This document shows, one piece after another, positions 1-8,100 of a stretch of DNA of 13,472 bases. This DNA comes from an uncultured Prevotellaceae bacterium. Lineage in GTDB: Bacteria > Bacteroidota > Bacteroidia > Bacteroidales > Bacteroidaceae. Made by a program: the position numbers and the translations under genes. Location: contig CALZJL010000013.1 of NCBI GenBank assembly GCA_945787625.1, forward strand, positions 1 through 13,472, written 5' to 3'. Positions within the stretch are counted from its first letter, which is position 1. Every line of letters begins with the position of its first letter. The notes beneath the pieces are model-generated. The model saw only the letters and a program-made list of their open reading frames with translations, did no database searches and was not told the DNA's origin.

Positions 1-43
1 TATGTGGAGATACTTGGCAAAGTATGTGGAGATACTTTTTTTT
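1..43. repeat. 22-bp-period tandem repeat with terminator-like hairpin
   Basis: The 15-mer TATGTGGAGATACTT occurs at 1-15 and again at 23-37, giving a 22-bp period; the array may continue off the left edge. The second copy is part of a hairpin with arms AAAGTAT (19-25) and ATACTTT (32-38) around GTGGAG, followed by a T run to 43. On the plus strand this has the form of a weak intrinsic terminator. The repeat begins three bases beyond the stop of the UpxY-like gene, so on the minus strand it is transcribed in the gap before the next gene. Its function is unknown. Confidence 0.6.
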
Positions 44-45
44 GT

Positions 46-588
46 CTACTTTAGCAGTTGGATGTATTCTGTCTCTACTTGTATGGCGGCGGAGAGGTTG
101 CACTCCTGGAGATCGATGAGGAGCCGCTTGTGTTTGCTGCCTCGCTTGCTCATGAGACGACCTTCGAAACCGTCGAGTTGGCCTCCGATGATGCGGATAT
201 GCCTGCCGTACAACTGGGGGGAGACTTCTTCGTAGCTGAAATACTCGACGTTTTCGGTCTGCATGACTGCGTGTCTGAAACGTTCGAATTCGATATGGCT
301 CACGCTCATGACTTCGTATTGCTTGCCGCCACGGACATAACGGAACTGCAATAACGGCATCCTGCGCACTATGGGGTCGAGGGTCTCTTTGGGCTTGTGT
401 ACAAAGATGAGGTCGGGCATGTAGGGGACTGAGCGGGCTACACGCTTGCCTGACTCTATGAATACGCGCTGCTTCATGGGTATGAAGACGCAATCCTCCA
501 TTTCTGGCATCGCCTGGAGTTGTTTGTAGGCGGGATTCTTTGCGTTCGGACGTGCCAAATCGCGCAACACATACCAACGGTCTTCCAT
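46..588 (-). CDS. UpxY/NusG-like transcription antitermination protein
   Basis: A 180-residue specialised NusG paralogue. Residues 1-105 or so fit the NusG N-terminal domain: it opens MEDRWYVLRD, with the WYV signature that lies next to RNA polymerase, and has the hydrophobic core YMPDLIFVHKP. Residues 127-160 fit a KOW domain (YGRHIRIIGGQLDGFEGRL). Members of this family in Bacteroides (UpxY) are the first genes of capsular or exopolysaccharide operons and prevent premature termination in their own long leader. The target operon would lie to the left, outside the window. It could also serve another surface-glycan operon. No purine-rich ribosome binding site precedes the ATG; the upstream bases are C-rich in the mRNA sense. 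Upstream is an unusually structured leader of about 250 nt. It is divergent from the helicase gene. Family assignment is firm; the target is inferred. Confidence 0.87.
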   Translation of the reverse strand: MEDRWYVLRDLARPNAKNPAYKQLQAMPEMEDCVFIPMKQRVFIESGKRVARSVPYMPDLIFVHKPKETLDPIVRRMPLLQFRYVRGGKQYEVMSVSHIEFERFRHAVMQTENVEYFSYEEVSPQLYGRHIRIIGGQLDGFEGRLMSKRGSKHKRLLIDLQECNLSAAIQVETEYIQLLK

Positions 589-661
589 GCTGTTGGGGGG
601 CTTGGAAAGATTTGCTTGAATATTTAGATCTTCATCAGAGATATGTGCATACCTCTTAGTC

Positions 662-696
662 CTGCTTGTTTCTCTTTATTACTGAGATACAAGCAG
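662..696 (-). promoter_or_regulatory. Internal leader hairpin upstream of the UpxY-like gene
   Basis: Arms CTGCTTGT and ACAAGCAG pair perfectly over 8 bp. After one A-A mismatch, TCTC and GAGA extend the stem by 4 bp around a 9-nt loop. A second dyad, AGAGGTATG with CATATCTCT (637-656, one G-U pair), follows directly. The absence of a U tract suggests a pause or protein-recognition structure, not a terminator; this role is inferred. Confidence 0.5.
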
Positions 697-807
697 TTAC
701 GCGGATACAGTGTGAGAGTTGGCATCTGAAGTCCGGCTTCAAGCCAGTCTGCGGTTTCATCTTAACCCTGTATTTCTATCTATCGTTTTACACACTCATC
801 GTGTGCA

Positions 808-843
808 CAAAATACTTCACCTCTTAGAAAGAGGAGTATTTTG
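808..843 (-). promoter_or_regulatory. 5'-terminal RNA hairpin of the UpxY-like leader
   Basis: In the RNA sense the arms are CAAAATACT and AGTATTTTG (9 bp, perfect), enclosing CCTCTT and AAGAGG (6 bp, perfect) with a UCU loop and a 3-nt bulge (UGA) on one side. Counting from the -7 box at 851-858, the hairpin starts within a few bases of the predicted transcript 5' end. It could protect the RNA end or be a recruitment site for the antiterminator. It has no U tract, so it is not a standard terminator. Confidence 0.6.
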
Positions 844-922
844 CTGACGGCAAAGATATGAAAAAAAATTCGGAAATTCTAAAAATTATAGAATTATATT
901 TTGAGAAGCGTTAAATTAGTTG

Positions 923-935
923 ACATGAATCATGT
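923..935. promoter_or_regulatory. 13-bp palindrome in the divergent intergenic region
   Basis: ACATGA-A-TCATGT is a perfect 6+1+6 dyad. It lies between the minus-strand promoter (850-858) and the plus-strand promoter (991-998), about 56 bp upstream of the latter, where an operator could affect either gene. An upstream in-frame ATG (932) of the helicase gene falls inside it, one reason to doubt that ATG as the start. Confidence 0.35.
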
Positions 936-990
936 TGAGCAGTTGTGTAAAAAAAGGCATTTTAGATGGGTGTGTTTGGAAATTATTCCG

Positions 991-998
991 TAACTTTG
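991..998 (+). promoter_or_regulatory. -7 promoter element of the nuclease-helicase gene
   Basis: TAACTTTG followed by C matches the Bacteroidetes -7 consensus TAnnTTTG exactly. A TTTG at 975-978 is too close (12 bp) to be the usual -33 element, so the upstream half is weak. Only five bases separate the box from the ATG at 1004, so transcription would start on or within a few bases of that ATG. Confidence 0.6.
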
Positions 999-1003
999 CG
1001 TGC

Positions 1004-4000
1004 ATGAGACCGGACAATACCAGATACCACGAGAGTGAGCAGGAGTTTTTTGCGGAGCTTGAGGCTTTGCTTACAGCTCCGTCGCAAGGCGTGACGCTGC
1101 GATACCATGCCTTGCGGCAGATAATGCTCAGGGTGCTCGACCAGGCTCTCGAAGGCAATCATCTGAACTTCGTGGGCACATTTGCCAAGACGGACTATAT
1201 CATCAAGGAACGGCATATCCCTGCCCACGAGGCTGAACTGATTCACGAGGCACGTGTGCTGCTGTCGCACTACAAGGAGCACGACGATGACGTGCTTGCC
1301 ACATATCTGCCTCATGCCGTCAAGGCTGTTGCCCTGCTTGTTTCACAGAATCTGCCTCCTTCGCTGTCGAGGCTCTTGCCACGGCGAGATGTCAGAGGAG
1401 ACTGGGGGAAGTATAACGAGAGCCGCATACGCTGCATCGTGGAGGATTGGGACGAGGAGCTGATCTACGTGGTGAGCGATGAGCCTCATCGGCATATCTG
1501 TGTGTGCTACTCGATGGACAACATATATCTCACGCGCAATGGTCTGCTCGACTGGTCGTATCTCAGAAATATTCTCAAACGGGGCTCGCAGCTCAACCTC
1601 GTACGGGTGCGTTGGCAAGACTCTGCGACTTGTGGGGGACAGGGGCAGACCGCTATGCCTGAGCTCATCATCTTCGAGCCTGACTATCTTGTGAACATCA
1701 CTACGATTGCGTCGTGTTTTGAATCGTACTGCGAATCTCCCTTGGTGAGTATTCTCAACAGGCTGAAACCGCAGCCTAATACGCTTGCCATACATCTGGG
1801 CAATCTCTCGGGGCAGATGCTGGACGATGTGGTACACGGACTCGACGTGCCATTTGCCGAGACGATGGGAGAATTCTTTCGCCACAATGCCCTGCAGCTC
1901 ATAGCCTGCCCTGATATGCTGGACAGAGACAAGGTGACGGAGTTTTACAACGAGTCTCGCAGACAGGAGGCCAATATCAAACAGCTGATAGGCGACGCCC
2001 TACCCCTCTCGGTCAGTGGATATGACAGCCGTGATGTCATGCTTGAACCTTCGTTCTTCTGCGAGACGCTTGGCATACAGGGGCGTATGGATATGCTGGC
2101 TGCCACGCCTGATGGTGCCGTCATCGTCGAACAGAAATCGGGCAAGGGAGGCTTTGTCCCGTATCGCACGCCAGACTATGACCCCGAGCTGCCTGTCATA
2201 CAGGAGAAGCACTGGGTGCAGTTGTTGCTGTATCGTGCCCTGTTCACGTATGGCCTTCACGAGACTCCCTCACACATCATGCTACTCTATTCGAAATATG
2301 CCAAGGGGCTGATTTCGACTGCTGCCAACCCTGAGCTGCTGCTGAGGGCTGTACGTATGCGCAACCTCTTGGCCTACACGGAGATGAAGTATGCCGACGA
2401 GCCTCTCAGTCTGCTCGAAAGTCTCAGTCCTGACGATCTCAACACCAAGGGGGGCAACGGCAAGCTCTGGCAGGGATATGTGAGACCCGGTCTCTCTGAC
2501 CTGCTCGCTCCCATACAGCAGGCTGACGAGACTACGCGCGCCTACTATCTGCGGTTTCTGCAATTCATAGCCAAGGAGCAGATGCTCGCAAAGATGGGCA
2601 ACAAGACCAAACAGGGCAGTGGTTTTGCAGCAAAATGGCACTGCTCGCTCGAAGAGAAGCAGAACTCTGGCGACATATACCTCGGGCTGAGCATCATCGA
2701 GCAGATCGAGAGCCCCGACAGCAATGACAACACAGTACGGCTCGGCTTTGCTGAGGGAAATGACACGGACAGCAGCAATTTCCGGCAGGGAGATATCGTC
2801 GTGTTGTACCCATACGCCCCTGACAAAGAGCCTGACATCTGCGCTCAGATGGTATATCGCGGCACCATAGACCGCATTACTGCCGATGATGTCTGCATAC
2901 GTCTGCGTGGAAAGAATATACCTCAGTCTGACACGAGCGGTGATGCCAGATGGGCTATAGAGCACGACCTGCTTGACACCTCGTCTACGATCTGCTATGC
3001 CATGCAGCAACTGCTGCTTGCTCCTGTGCGCCGCCGCGAGCTCATACTGGGGCTGCGTATGCCTGAGGTCGATACGACGCTAAGGCTCTGCGGCGAGTAT
3101 GGCAAGTTTGACGAGCTTGCCTTGCGTGCCAAGCAGTCGAGAGACCTCTTTATGATTGTGGGGCCTCCGGGGACTGGCAAGACGAGTTTCGGCATGTTAT
3201 GCCAGCTCAAGGAGGAGCTGCTCAGTCAGGGGACGGTATTGCTGCTCTCGTATACGAACCGTGCCGTAGACGAGATATGCAGCAAGCTCGACGAGGAGGG
3301 GATAGACTTTCTGCGCATAGCTTCGGCATCGGTGTGTGAGGAGCGTTTTCACAAATATCTGCTCGCCAACAGAATCAGAGACATGAAGAAGGCTGAGGAG
3401 GTGAGGCGGTATATCAGCGAGGTGAGAGTGGTGTGTGCCACTACATCGACGATGAATGCCAATGCGCATCTTTTCTCTGTAAAACATTTTACGCTCGCCA
3501 TCATCGACGAGGCTTCGCAGATTCTTGAGCCGCAGCTTGTGGGTCTGATGAGTGCTACACACTCTACGCCTGAGGGTCCTGTCCCTGCCATAGACCGTTT
3601 TATCATGATTGGCGACCACAAGCAACTCCCTGCCGTGGTGCAGCAGACGGGTGAGGAATCGCGGGTGGAGCAGCCCTTGCTTCATGCCATAGGGCTGACG
3701 GACTGCTCGCGCTCGATGTTTGAGAGGCTCTTGTGTCTGTATGGGCAAAGTGATATGCCGCAGTCGTCATACAGCTATACGCTGACTCATCAGGGGCGTA
3801 TGCACCCTGAGATTGCATCGTTTGCCAACGACGAGTTTTATCAGGGTATACTCGATGTGGTACCCCTACCCCACCAGACGGAGCACGGCGTGGAGCGCGT
3901 GAGATATATTCCCTCGCCGGACTCTGCGCAAGGTCTATACACTCCGACGAAGACCAATCCTGCCGAGGCGGCTATCATAGCTCGCGAGGCTTTTGGCATT

Positions 4001-4411
4001 TACCTCAGTACAGGAGACTCTTTTGATGCTGGTGAGACTCTGGGCATCATCGTGCCGTATCGCAACCAGATCTCGACTATACGCAAGGCTATCACGACGC
4101 TCATCTCCGGGCATACGGACTACGACACTGCCGTAGGCATAGCGCAGAGCATCACGATCGATACGGTGGAACGCTTTCAGGGCTCGCAGCGCGACTACAT
4201 CGTATATGGTTTTACCATATTGCACCCCTACGAGCTCAACTTCCTGACCAACAACTCATTCGTGCAGGACGGGCACGTCATAGACCGCAAGCTCAATGTG
4301 GCACTGACGAGGGCACGCAAACAGCTCATCATAGTGGGCAACCCCAGTATCATGCGCAAGAACCCAACCTTCGGCAGGCTCATAGAGTGGGCTCGGAGCG
4401 CATCACGGTGA
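1004..4411 (+). CDS. Dna2-like nuclease-helicase: RecB/Cas4-type nuclease fused to UPF1-like SF1 helicase
   Basis: A protein of 1135 residues, expected to act on single-stranded or flapped DNA in replication or repair. An all-alpha N-terminal region is followed by a PD-(D/E)XK nuclease core: Asp363, Glu376 and Lys378 (motif VEQKSG), and QLLLY with Gln406 and Tyr410. A barrel-like linker follows, then a full UPF1-family helicase: Walker A GPPGTGKT (720-727), Walker B DEAS (835-838), GDHKQLPA, QGRMHPE, TVERFQGSQRDY, and NVALTRARKQL near the C-terminus. The iron-sulphur cysteines of Cas4 and eukaryotic Dna2 are not seen after the QxxxY motif. Start choice: an in-frame ATG at 932 would add 24 residues, but that stretch contains the promoter -7 box and a palindrome, so 1004 is preferred. 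It is probably a single-gene unit. A role in phage defence cannot be excluded but nothing nearby suggests it. Confidence 0.88.
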   Translation: MRPDNTRYHESEQEFFAELEALLTAPSQGVTLRYHALRQIMLRVLDQALEGNHLNFVGTFAKTDYIIKERHIPAHEAELIHEARVLLSHYKEHDDDVLATYLPHAVKAVALLVSQNLPPSLSRLLPRRDVRGDWGKYNESRIRCIVEDWDEELIYVVSDEPHRHICVCYSMDNIYLTRNGLLDWSYLRNILKRGSQLNLVRVRWQDSATCGGQGQTAMPELIIFEPDYLVNITTIASCFESYCESPLVSILNRLKPQPNTLAIHLGNLSGQMLDDVVHGLDVPFAETMGEFFRHNALQLIACPDMLDRDKVTEFYNESRRQEANIKQLIGDALPLSVSGYDSRDVMLEPSFFCETLGIQGRMDMLAATPDGAVIVEQKSGKGGFVPYRTPDYDPELPVIQEKHWVQLLLYRALFTYGLHETPSHIMLLYSKYAKGLISTAANPELLLRAVRMRNLLAYTEMKYADEPLSLLESLSPDDLNTKGGNGKLWQGYVRPGLSDLLAPIQQADETTRAYYLRFLQFIAKEQMLAKMGNKTKQGSGFAAKWHCSLEEKQNSGDIYLGLSIIEQIESPDSNDNTVRLGFAEGNDTDSSNFRQGDIVVLYPYAPDKEPDICAQMVYRGTIDRITADDVCIRLRGKNIPQSDTSGDARWAIEHDLLDTSSTICYAMQQLLLAPVRRRELILGLRMPEVDTTLRLCGEYGKFDELALRAKQSRDLFMIVGPPGTGKTSFGMLCQLKEELLSQGTVLLLSYTNRAVDEICSKLDEEGIDFLRIASASVCEERFHKYLLANRIRDMKKAEEVRRYISEVRVVCATTSTMNANAHLFSVKHFTLAIIDEASQILEPQLVGLMSATHSTPEGPVPAIDRFIMIGDHKQLPAVVQQTGEESRVEQPLLHAIGLTDCSRSMFERLLCLYGQSDMPQSSYSYTLTHQGRMHPEIASFANDEFYQGILDVVPLPHQTEHGVERVRYIPSPDSAQGLYTPTKTNPAEAAIIAREAFGIYLSTGDSFDAGETLGIIVPYRNQISTIRKAITTLISGHTDYDTAVGIAQSITIDTVERFQGSQRDYIVYGFTILHPYELNFLTNNSFVQDGHVIDRKLNVALTRARKQLIIVGNPSIMRKNPTFGRLIEWARSASR

Positions 4412-4424
4412 CGACAAAATGTCG
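4412..4424 (+). terminator. Small hairpin directly after the helicase stop
   Basis: CGACA (4412-4416) and TGTCG (4420-4424) form a 5-bp stem around AAA, starting at the base after the TGA. It is short and lacks a strong T tract, so it is a weak terminator candidate at best. Confidence 0.25.
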
Positions 4425-4433
4425 CTACCTTTC

Positions 4434-4524
4434 TGTCAGTCCGAATGCTTAACGAAATGCAAAAACGTTAACTCGGACGGCTCTATGTTTAAAGGAGTTT
4501 ACCAAAGGTTAACGCTGACTGACA
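4434..4524 (+). promoter_or_regulatory. Dyad-rich region upstream of hsp20
   Basis: TGTCAGTC (4434-4441) and GACTGACA (4517-4524) are perfect 8-bp inverted repeats. Within them is a nested dyad: GTCCGA (4439-4444) with TCGGAC (4473-4478), enclosing TTAACG (4449-4454) with CGTTAA (4466-4471). A further GTTAACG lies at 4509-4515. The region fills most of the gap between the helicase stop and hsp20. It may carry an operator for stress control or the end of the helicase transcript. I found no exact TAnnTTTG box; TCTGTTTG at 4553-4560 is a one-mismatch candidate. Confidence 0.35.
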
Positions 4525-4593
4525 AAAGTGCTCCTGCGTATGGCTGTGGCACTCTGTTTGCGATATACCCAGTGTATAACAAACCAAAACAAT

Positions 4594-4598
4594 GGAGG
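4594..4598 (+). promoter_or_regulatory. Ribosome binding site of hsp20
   Basis: GGAGG sits 8 nt upstream of the ATG at 4607. A strong Shine-Dalgarno sequence is uncommon in this phylum, and the other genes here have none that is clear. It decides the start codon of hsp20 against the ATG at 4592. Confidence 0.75.
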
Positions 4599-4606
4599 AC
4601 AAAACT

Positions 4607-5044
4607 ATGTTACCATCAATCATTTCAAACAGCAATCAGGGTTTCTTCCCATCAGTGTTCAACGATTTCTTCAACGACAATTGGCTCATGCCGCAGTACC
4701 ACCGTACCTCACCTGCCATCAACGTGACTGAAGACGAAAAGGAGTTTCGGGTAGAGGTGGCAGCTCCGGGTATGACGAAGGACGACTTCAAACTGTCGCT
4801 CTCAGACAACGACATCGTCATCTCTATGGAGAAGAAGACTGACACCAACGACGAGAAGAAGGACAAGAAGTACATCCGCCGTGAGTTCAGCTACACGAAG
4901 TTTGAGCAGCGTCTGCTACTGCCTGAGAATGTCGACAAGGAGGCCATCGCCGCACAAATGACCGATGGAGTACTGGTCATCAACATTCCTAAGAAGACAG
5001 AAGAGCAGAAGGCTCAGGAGTGCAAGTGCATCGAGATCAAATAA
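4607..5044 (+). CDS. Small heat-shock protein, Hsp20/alpha-crystallin family
   Basis: A 145-residue ATP-independent cytoplasmic holdase that would bind unfolding proteins under stress. The variable N-terminal arm (MLPSIISNSNQGFFPSVFNDFF) is rich in Phe and Asn, as usual for Bacteroidetes members. The alpha-crystallin domain starts near AINVTEDEKEFRVEVAAPG and ends with DGVLVINIPK, matching the family A-xxx-GVL signature. The C-terminal IEI (in CIEIK) fits the IXI motif used for oligomer assembly. Start choice: GGAGG at 4594-4598 lies 8 bases before the ATG at 4607, while an in-frame ATG at 4592 overlaps this ribosome binding site, so 4607 is chosen. Same strand as the helicase gene but separated by 195 bp with much dyad symmetry, so separate control is likely. 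Confidence 0.93.
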   Translation: MLPSIISNSNQGFFPSVFNDFFNDNWLMPQYHRTSPAINVTEDEKEFRVEVAAPGMTKDDFKLSLSDNDIVISMEKKTDTNDEKKDKKYIRREFSYTKFEQRLLLPENVDKEAIAAQMTDGVLVINIPKKTEEQKAQECKCIEIK

Positions 5045-5070
5045 GGTTCTTACTCTCGGCTGACAATTAT

Positions 5071-5107
5071 GACAAGGGCGTGCCGTCGATTGCGGCACGC
5101 CCTTGTC
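5071..5107. terminator. Bidirectional hairpin between convergent hsp20 and carB
   Basis: A perfect 15-bp stem: GACAAGGGCGTGCCG (5071-5085) with its exact complement at 5093-5107 around a 7-nt loop. It lies 26 bp after the hsp20 stop and 31 bp after the carB stop (in their own directions), so it can serve both. A clean T tract is missing on either side, so RNA-end protection is an alternative role. Confidence 0.8.
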
Positions 5108-5138
5108 GTGTGTATGTCAATGTGTATATTGCTGCGGA

Positions 5139-8100
5139 TTACTCATACTCCTGCCATGACTTGATCTGTATCTCTCCGAGGGGGATACGGCAGAACGCCT
5201 CGATGAACGCGCTGGCCAGGCGGGCGTTGGTGATGAGTGGGATATTGTGGTCGATAGCACCACGGCGTATGAGGTAGCCGTTGGTCTTCTCACGCTTGGT
5301 GTGATTCTTGGGCACGTTGACTATGAGATCGAAACGGTGGTCGGCTATCATCTTCATGACATTGGGCTTGTCGGCTGACTCTTCGTCGGGCCATGCTACT
5401 GCGGTGGCCTTTACGCCGTTTGCTGCGAGGAAATCGGTCGTGCCCTGGCTGGCATAGATGGGGAAGCCTGACTTCTGCAGGGCGATGGCGGCATCGAGCA
5501 GGGCAGCCTTGTCTTTGGTGCCTCCGCTGGAAATCATCACACCCTTGTCCTTGGACGGAATCGTGTAGCCCGTGCCTATCATTGCGTTGAGCAGAGCCTC
5601 TTCAAAGGTATCGCCCATACAGCCTACCTCGCCTGTACTGCTCATGTCTACACCCAGGATTGGGTCGGCAGGTGCAAGACGGTTGAACGAGAACTGGCTC
5701 GCCTTGACGCCGATGCGGTCGATGTCGAAGACGCTGCTGTCGGGCTTTTGATATGGGGCTCCGAGCATGATGCGTGTGGCTGTCTCGATGAAGTTGCGCT
5801 TGAGCACCTTGCTGACGAAGGGGAATGAGCGGCTGGCACGGAGGTTGCACTCGATGACCTTGACGTCGCGCCCCTTGGCCAAATACTGGATGTTGAAAGG
5901 ACCTGAGATATTGAGCTCCTTGGCGATGGCGCGTGAAATCTTCTTGATCTGGCGCGTGGTAGCAAATGATATCTGCTGGGCTGGGAAGCACATCGTGGCA
6001 TCGCCTGAGTGTACTCCTGCATACTCTACGTGCTCCGAAATGCCGTACTCTACGATTTCGCCGTTCTGTGCCACACCGTCGAACTCAATCTCGTTGGTCT
6101 CCGACATGAACTCAGAGATGACCACGGGGAACTCCTTGCTGACGTTGGCTGCCATGGCGAGGAAACGCTCAAGCTCGTCGTCGTCGTGACAGACGTTCAT
6201 GGCTGCTCCGGAGAGTACGTATGAGGGGCGTACGAGCACGGGATAGCCTACCTTGGCGATAAACTTCTTGACGTCTTTCATGCTCGTGAGTGCGCTCCAT
6301 CGCGGCTGGTCGATACCGAGCTGGTCGAGCATGGCAGAGAACTTGCCGCGGTTTTCGGCACGGTCTATGCTGACGGGGTTTGTGCCCAAGACGGGGACTG
6401 CCTGACGGAAGAGCTTCATGGCAAGGTTGTTGGGTATCTGACCTCCGACTGAGACTATCACGCCCGATGGGCTTTCGAGGTCGATGACGTCCATGACACG
6501 CTCGAACGAGAGCTCATCGAAGTAGAGGCGGTCGCACATGTCGTAGTCGGTGCTGACGGTCTCGGGGTTGTAGTTGATCATGATGGACTTGTAGCCGAGC
6601 TTGCGTGCAGTCTGTATGGCATTGACAGAGCACCAGTCAAACTCTACCGACGAGCCTATGCGATATGCTCCAGAGCCAAGCACTATGACGCTCTTGGAGT
6701 TCTGGTAGTAGTTGATGTCGTAGCCCTCGACGGCGTAGGTCATGTAGAGATAGTTGGTGAGCTCGGGGTGCTCGCTACCTACGGTAGGTATGCGCTTGAC
6801 GGCTGGTACGATGCCGAGCTTCTTGCGATGGTTGCGTACGGCGATATTGGCTTTCTCCCATGTGACGCCCTCCTTCTTGCCTACGCAGCGTGCTATCTGG
6901 AAATCACTGAAGCCCATGACCTTGGCCTCGCGCAGGGCATCGGCAGGTATGCTCCCGACGCTGTCGTAGGCTTCGAGCTTGTGCTTCTCGTCGACGATGT
7001 TTTTCAGTCGCTCCAAGAACCACTTGTCAATCTTGGTAAGCTCCTCGATACGGTCGATGGTATAACCTTGCTCAAAGGCCTCGGCGATGGCAAAGATGCG
7101 CAGGTCTGTGGGGTTGGCAAGCTCGTCGTCGAGGTCGTCAAAGTGCAGACCCTCGTTGCACACGAAGCCGTGCATGCCCTGCCCTATCATACGCAGACCT
7201 TTCTGAATGAGTTCCTCAAAACTGCGGCCGATAGACATTATCTCGCCTACAGACTTCATGCTCGAACCTATCTTGCGGCTCACGCCTGCAAACTTGGTGA
7301 GATCCCAACGGGGTATCTTGGCTATCATGTAGTCGAGAGAGGGTGCGACGTATGCGCTGTTGTCGGTGCCCATTTCGCCAATCTGATCGAGAGTGTAGCC
7401 CAAGGCTATCTTGGCTGCCACGAAGGCTAAGGGGTAGCCTGTAGCCTTTGAGGCCAAGGCAGACGAACGGCTCAGACGAGCGTTGATTTCGATGATGCGG
7501 TAGTCATTGGTCTCGGCATTGAAGGCGTACTGTATGTTGCACTCTCCGACGATATTGAGATGGCGTACACAGCGCACTGCTATCTCCTGGAGCATCTTGA
7601 CTTGCTCGTCGCTGAGCGAACAGGTCGGTGCCACTACGATGCTCTCGCCGGTATGAATGCCGAGAGGGTCGACATTCTCCATGCTCGCTACGGTGAAGCA
7701 ATGGTCGTTGGCATCGCGTATGACCTCAAACTCTATCTCCTTCCAGCCCTTGAGGCTCTCCTCGACGAGCACCTGGGGTGCAAAGGTAAATGCGCTCTCG
7801 GCTATCTCGCGGAAGGTCTGCTCGTCGGGACACACACCGCTGCCGAGTCCGCCCAGTGCGTAGGCCGAACGTATCATGATAGGATAGCCTATGCGGCGAG
7901 CCGTAGCGATGGCATCGTCTATATTCTCACACGCCTGAGAGACGGGGACCTTGAGGTCAATCTTGTTGAGCTCCTTGACAAAGAGATCGCGGTCTTCGGT
8001 ATTCATGATGGCCTCGACGCTTGTACCCAAGACCTCGACGCCGTACTTCTTGAGCGTGCCGTTGAGGTAAAGTTCTGTGCCGCAGTTGAGGGCTGTCTGG

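Larger units (their letters stand above)
589..858 (-). promoter_or_regulatory. Promoter -7 box and long structured leader of the UpxY-like gene
   Basis: Read on the minus strand, TATCTTTG (858 to 851) followed by C is a perfect Bacteroidetes -7 element; no clear TTTG lies about 20 bp further upstream. The expected start of transcription is near 843-845, giving a leader of about 250 nt. The leader holds at least four dyads: 808-843 (arms of 9 and 6 bp, at the very 5' end), 791-805 (CACAC/GTGTG), 662-696 (8 bp plus 4 bp around a mismatch), and 637-656 (7-9 bp with one G-U). None is followed by a clear U tract. Long leaders of this kind are where UpxY proteins act on their own operon. Confidence 0.6.

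Noticed and set aside
932..1003. N-terminal extension of the helicase from the ATG at 932
   Set aside because: The stretch contains an exact promoter -7 box and a palindrome, lacks a ribosome binding site, and its translation does not look like the rest of the protein.
2282..3010. 242-codon open frame on the minus strand
   Set aside because: It lies wholly antisense to the helicase gene and has no recognisable domain; long antisense frames are expected in GC-rich coding DNA.
46..4411. Divergent UpxY-like and nuclease-helicase genes as one defence or mobile system
   Set aside because: Each has a well-known independent role and its own promoter; no effector, recombinase or other partner gene is present.
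4531..4609. RNA thermometer masking the hsp20 ribosome binding site
   Set aside because: CTCC (4531-4534) could pair with GGAG in the site, but only over 4 bp and without extension, too weak to claim.
4419..4727. 102-codon plus-strand frame overlapping the start of hsp20
   Set aside because: It runs through the dyad-rich intergenic region into hsp20 in another frame, without a ribosome binding site or recognisable protein.
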